Positions 60,397-64,000 of a stretch of DNA of 64,000 nucleotides are shown piece by piece. Numbering within the stretch: position 1 is the stretch's first letter; each line of letters begins with the position of its first letter. Origin of the DNA: Coriobacteriaceae bacterium (lineage in GTDB: Bacteria > Actinomycetota > Coriobacteriia > Coriobacteriales > UMGS124); contig JAHZGC010000020.1 of NCBI GenBank assembly GCA_019421015.1, positions 1,333 through 65,332 of the forward strand, read 5' to 3'. The position numbers and the translations under genes were made by a program. Below the pieces are notes generated by a model. That model was not told the origin of the DNA and did no database searches. It saw nothing but the letters and a program-made list of their open reading frames with translations.

Positions 60397-61561
60397 TTAG
60401 CGGCACGCCACCAGCAGCTCGTAAATCTCGTCGCGGGTCAGCTTCTTGGCGCAGGAGGCCGTGAGGACCGCGGTGTCGGCCACGGCGCGCAGGGTCTCGT
60501 CGGAGGCGTCCGACCCCAGCTCGGCAAAGGTGGTAGGCAGCCCCATCTCGGCGATGAAGGCGGCCAGGGCGTCGATGCCCTCGTTAGCCACGGCCAGGGC
60601 ATCCTTGCCCTGCGGGTCGACGCCCCAGACCTCCACGGCCCAGCGCGCAAACTGCTCGGGCGCCGCGAGGGCAAGCAAGCGGTAGAGGCGCGGGTGGATC
60701 ACGGCGAGCCCCATGCCGTGGTTGGAATGGGTGTAGGCACCGTACTGGTGCTGGATCATGTGGCACTGGAAGTCGCCCGCCTTGCCGATCTTGAGCACGC
60801 CGTTCTCGCCCATGGCAGAGTCGTAAACGAGCTCGCTGCGAGCGTTCAGATCGTTCTCGTCGGCGGCCACGGCGCGCATGTTGCGCACGATATTGCGCTG
60901 GACGGCCAGGTTGATGTCGTCGGAGACGTTGGGCGTGCGCGGTGTGCCGAAGTAGGTCTCCATGCAGTGCGAGAGCGAGTCGAAGGCCTCGCTCATGAAC
61001 TGGGGCATGGGCACCGTGAGGGTGAGTGCCGGGTCCAGGGCCGCCCACAGGGGTAGCGCACCCCACAGCGGGCCCTTGACGCGCGTCTTCTCGTCGGTGA
61101 TCACGCCGCCGGCGTTCTGTTCGGCCCCGGTGCCCGAGAGGGTCACGATGCAGCCCAGGGGGATGAACTCGGTGGGCTGGCCGCCCTGCACGCGCTCGAA
61201 CTCGGCGATGTCGACGTCGAGCTTGGCCTGGGCCGAGACGACCTTGCAGCAGTCGAACACCGAGCCGCCGCCCACGGCGAGGATGAAGTCCACGGCGTTC
61301 TCGCGCGCGGCGCGGGCTCCCTCCTGGACCTTGGCGTAGGTGGGGTTGCTCATGATGCCGCCAAAGTCGATCACCGTCTTGCCGGCGTCCTCGAGCAGGC
61401 CCCGAATCTGGTCGTACAGACCGCTACGCTTGACCGAGCCACCGCCGTAGGCCAGCATGACACGCTTGCCCATGGCGGGCATCTCCGCCGCGAGGGCCTT
61501 CTCGACGGCGCCTTCGCCGAAGTAGTTCTTCACAGGATACTGATAACACGAACGATTCCAT
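60397..61561 (-). CDS. Iron-containing alcohol dehydrogenase, frame change near codon 5
   Basis: About 388 residues, group III Fe-ADH like butanol dehydrogenase: YQYPVKNYFGEGA, NAD loop AVGGGSVFDCCKV, LSGTGAEQN, metal His in DSLSHCMETYFG and SNHGMGLAVIHP. ATG 61561 with AGAGGGG upstream gives MESFV, then one extra T shifts into YQYPVK; without it the N-terminus would be MESFVYQYPV as in homologues. Expression may instead start at the in-frame GTG before KNYFGEG. Divergent from a MerR gene. Confidence 0.85.
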
Positions 61562-61612
61562 GATATGCCCCTCTCTGGCCGGCTGCTTCTGATACCATGC
61601 GATACTAACAAC

Positions 61613-61627
61613 CGGTAGTTACTACCG
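61613..61627. promoter_or_regulatory. MerR operator between adh and merR
   Basis: CGGTAGT, T, ACTACCG: a perfect 7-1-7 dyad centred in the 105-base gap between the divergent alcohol dehydrogenase and MerR genes, the expected site for a MerR dimer. Confidence 0.65.
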
Positions 61628-61666
61628 TACAAGCGAGAACGTTCAAATGTGAAGGGGAATGCACAG

Positions 61667-62077
61667 ATGGGGTCGTCCCACACGCTCTATACCATGAAGC
61701 AGGCATGCCAGGAGGCGGACCTGACCTACGAGACGCTCAAGTTCTACTGCAACCAAGGGCTCGTGCCCAACGTAAAGCGCGACGCCAACAACCGCCGCGT
61801 GTTCGACGACCGCGACGTGGCGTGGATCAAAAGCCTGACCTGCCTCAAGCGGTGCGACATGAGCCTCCAAGAAATGAAGGAATACCTAGCCCTGTGCCTA
61901 CAGGGCCCCGCCAGCATCCCCGAGCGCAAGGTGATGCTGGCCGTCAAACGCGCAGCACTCGAGGAGAAGCTCGCGGAGGTGCAGGCGAGCATCGACTACA
62001 TCGACTGGAAGCAGGGCTTCTACGACGACGTGCTGGCCGGAAGGACCGAGTACGAGAGCAACCTGCTGCCGCTATAG
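61667..62077 (+). CDS. MerR-family regulator
   Basis: 136 residues. MerR winged helix YTMKQACQEADLTYETLKFY, NNRRVFDDRDVAWIKSLTCL, then dimerisation helix EEKLAEVQASIDYIDW. It lacks the metal-binding Cys pattern, so the ligand is probably organic, such as an aldehyde. ATG at 61667 has AAGGGG nine bases before; a GTG 18 bases upstream does not. Divergent from the alcohol dehydrogenase it likely controls. Confidence 0.88.
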   Translation: MGSSHTLYTMKQACQEADLTYETLKFYCNQGLVPNVKRDANNRRVFDDRDVAWIKSLTCLKRCDMSLQEMKEYLALCLQGPASIPERKVMLAVKRAALEEKLAEVQASIDYIDWKQGFYDDVLAGRTEYESNLLPL

Positions 62078-62283
62078 GGGCAGCCGGCGAGACGCCGCAG
62101 GACATGGCCCGGTGCAGGAGAGATCAAACATAAAAACTCAGCCTTGTGCATGAATCGTTTTATAGGTTGATGCACGATTTGTGGAGACTGGCACCAAAAC
62201 CCCTGGATTTGTGTGGAGTATTGTAATAGTTATATTTTTCTTGCAAACACCGCCATGCATAAGTCATCGATTTTACGTTTGAT

Positions 62284-63207
62284 TCACAAGTGTTTGATAT
62301 TCGCACGTCCTGGCTCCACGTCCCCCGCCATCTCGGCGAACACGCGCTCCATGGCGGGCTCAAAGGCGCTGCCGGTCAGGCGCACGAACGCGATGGAGTG
62401 CTCGATGGGCGGTCCGTCGAGCTCGATGCGCGCCAGGCGGCCGTCCGCAAGCTCGCGCTCTACGGCGGCCTCGTAGAGAAACGCAAGGCCTACCCCCTCC
62501 TCGACCAAGCGCTTGAGCACGCCGATGTTCCAGACCTCCCCCACCTGGGCGAACTCGTCGATCGAGAGGTTGTGCGCCGCCAAGGCGTTCTCGAGCACGG
62601 CGCGCGTCCCCGACCCCGGCTCGCGCACCACCAAAGGCTCGCGCACCAGGCGCTCCCACCCGCAGCGCAGGCCGGCCAACGCGTAGTCGGGGGCGCATAC
62701 GCACACCAACCGCTGCTTGCACAGGGTGTCGCAGCGGTAGCGGGCCCGGTCGAACACCCCCTCGACAAAGGCGCAGTCCAGAGCGCCCTCGTCAAGCAGG
62801 CCCAGGAGCCGGCGCGTATCGCCCGAGCGCGCCACGACGCGCGTGTCGGGATGGGCGCGCAGCCACCGGGCCAAAAGCGGTGCGACCACATACTCGCCGG
62901 CCGTGAGCGTCATGCCGATGGCCAGCGACGCGGGGGCCTGCTCCTGCAGGACCTCGATGCTCCTTTGGAGCGCCTGCTCGTCGTGGACCATGGTGATGCA
63001 CACCTGCTGCAGAAGCTTGCCCGCCTCCGTGAGCCGGGGGCGCTTGCCCTCCTTCACGAACAACGGGGCCCCGTAGTGGCGCTCGAGGGCCGCGATGTGT
63101 TGGGAGACCGCCGGCTGCGTGATGTTGAGTTCCCGTGCAGCCTGTGTGTAGTTGAGCGTACGGCACACGGTGAGAAACGTCTGAACGCGAAAGTCAAGCA
63201 CCGACAA
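62284..63207 (-). CDS. LysR-family regulator
   Basis: 307 residues. N-terminal HTH TVCRTLNYTQAARELNITQP, SQHIAALERHYGAPLF, then the effector-binding domain (LAIGMTLTAGEYVVAPLLAR). Sits divergent from the TDT transporter with a 175-base A/T-rich gap, so it probably activates that transporter in response to its substrate. Confidence 0.9.
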   Translation of the reverse strand: MSVLDFRVQTFLTVCRTLNYTQAARELNITQPAVSQHIAALERHYGAPLFVKEGKRPRLTEAGKLLQQVCITMVHDEQALQRSIEVLQEQAPASLAIGMTLTAGEYVVAPLLARWLRAHPDTRVVARSGDTRRLLGLLDEGALDCAFVEGVFDRARYRCDTLCKQRLVCVCAPDYALAGLRCGWERLVREPLVVREPGSGTRAVLENALAAHNLSIDEFAQVGEVWNIGVLKRLVEEGVGLAFLYEAAVERELADGRLARIELDGPPIEHSIAFVRLTGSAFEPAMERVFAEMAGDVEPGRANIKHL

Positions 63208-63382
63208 ACCCCCTGGTCATATCCTTTAAACGCAATACAATAAACAAATCTTATCGTTACATAACTATATAGACGCAAATACTTATAGATACCCATGGGA
63301 GAATGTACCCGCTTTGGCCGACCGTTGAGCCGGCCGTTTCACCCAGACGCCATACCCACCGTTCGAAAGGCTCCCACATACC
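63208..63382. promoter_or_regulatory. Divergent LysR/transporter control region
   Basis: A/T-rich stretch (63225-63290) with TATATAG and ATACTTATAG segments, unlike the surrounding G/C-rich DNA. Expected to hold the LysR sites and promoters; no exact box is assigned. Confidence 0.4.
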
Positions 63383-64000
63383 ATGATGCAGCTCGTCAAA
63401 CAAGTACCCATCCCCACCGCCGGCGTGGCCCTAGGGCTCGCCGCCCTGGGCAACCTGCTCCAACCCTACAGCGAACTGGCCCACACTCTGTGCGGTGCAG
63501 CCTCGCTGGCCCTCATGCTCATGCTCCTGGTCAAGATCGTGCGCTTTAAGGGCGTCGTGCGCGAGGACCTGCGCAACCCCATTTTTGCCAGCGTGAGCGG
63601 CACCTTCTTCATGACCCTCATGCAGCTGGCCACCTACCTGGAGCCGCTGTGGCACGCCGGGGCCTTCGCCCTGTGGGGCGCCGCCGTGCTCGGACACGCC
63701 GCGCTCATCGCGTGGTTCACCGCCATCTTTATCGCCGGCTTCAAGCTTTCCGACGTCTACCCCACTTACTTCATCTGCTACGTGGGCATCGTCGTGGGTT
63801 CCGTCACCTCACCGACCTTCGGCATGGAGGCGCTTGGGCAGGCGCTCTTCTACGGCGGCTTTGCGTGCTACCTGGCGCTGCTCGTCATCGTGACGCTGCG
63901 CTACGCGAAGCTCGGCGTGCCCGAGGGCGCACGTCCCCTCTTCTGCATCTACGCCGCCCCCATGAGCCTCTCGCTCGCCGGTTACCTCACCGTGACCCCC
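63383..64000 (+). CDS. TDT-family (TehA-like) membrane transporter, partial
   Basis: 206 residues before the window ends. Hydrophobic helices throughout: PIPTAGVALGLAALGNLLQ at the start (the TDT N-terminal motif), later YPTYFICYVGIVVGSVTSP and FCIYAAPMSLSLAGYL. TDT members move dicarboxylates, sulfite or tellurite-type anions. ATG-ATG at 63383 has GAAAGG about 12 bases upstream. The C-terminal third is outside the window. Confidence 0.85.
   Translation, partial: MMQLVKQVPIPTAGVALGLAALGNLLQPYSELAHTLCGAASLALMLMLLVKIVRFKGVVREDLRNPIFASVSGTFFMTLMQLATYLEPLWHAGAFALWGAAVLGHAALIAWFTAIFIAGFKLSDVYPTYFICYVGIVVGSVTSPTFGMEALGQALFYGGFACYLALLVIVTLRYAKLGVPEGARPLFCIYAAPMSLSLAGYLTVTP

Noticed and set aside
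1..64000. rRNA or tRNA genes
   Set aside because: No rRNA-like sequence or convincing tRNA cloverleaf was seen on either strand, including at the element boundary.

Overview
The window is about 65% G+C. It carries many Tat-exported flavoprotein reductases, LuxR regulators with a large membrane domain, and a VaFE/SpaA-type cell-wall adhesin with a sortase signal. This combination points to a Coriobacteriia (Actinomycetota) anaerobe of the gut or oral type. That is inference from gene content; no rRNA or tRNA gene is present to confirm it.

Left end (1-3.9 kb): the right part of an integrative element. It holds an array of small unknown genes and ends in a minus-strand serine recombinase. Immediately beyond it, a very large surface adhesin (4.0-9.7 kb) has lost its start codon and signal peptide, as if the element sits in or beside its 5' end. 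A secreted acidic protein follows (9.7-10.4 kb), then a DHA2-type MFS exporter, a GNAT acetyltransferase and a HAD phosphatase.

13.8-21.4 kb: a complete polyamine ABC operon (potABCD), a HigBA toxin-antitoxin pair with a third gene, threonine dehydratase (ilvA) and a MerR regulator. Copies of a structured palindromic repeat follow the GNAT, pot and ilvA genes.

20.6-56.6 kb: the main metabolic theme. Seven intact Tat-signal FAD reductases of the fumarate-reductase/urocanate-reductase type lie here, plus one truncated copy and one short possible remnant. Most adjoin a regulator of a different class: MerR, 12-TM LuxR, LysR or a two-component system. Two of the seven carry an N-terminal FMN-binding domain. 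Such enzymes usually reduce organic electron acceptors at the cell surface; the substrates cannot be read from sequence. Between them lie a RelE/Phd-like pair, a HipA-like kinase, a DUF4143 ATPase, a SirTM/macrodomain ADP-ribosylation operon with HxlR and NmrA partners, and a DUF3644 HEPN protein.

56.6-64 kb: a Fic protein with an elaborate operator, two flavodoxin-type redox proteins, an iron-dependent alcohol dehydrogenase with a MerR regulator, and a LysR regulator divergent from a TDT-family transporter that runs off the window.

The most unusual signal is non-coding. Three intergenic arrays hold degenerate 23-33 bp motifs at exact spacing (51 bp in two loci, 41 bp in the third), and the motif orientation flips at the centre, so each transcript could zip into an in-register long hairpin. 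Several genes look damaged by single-base or nonsense changes (LuxR at 25-27 kb, alcohol dehydrogenase, macrodomain, ORF6N, flavoprotein fragment). Real decay and sequencing error cannot be separated from this window alone.
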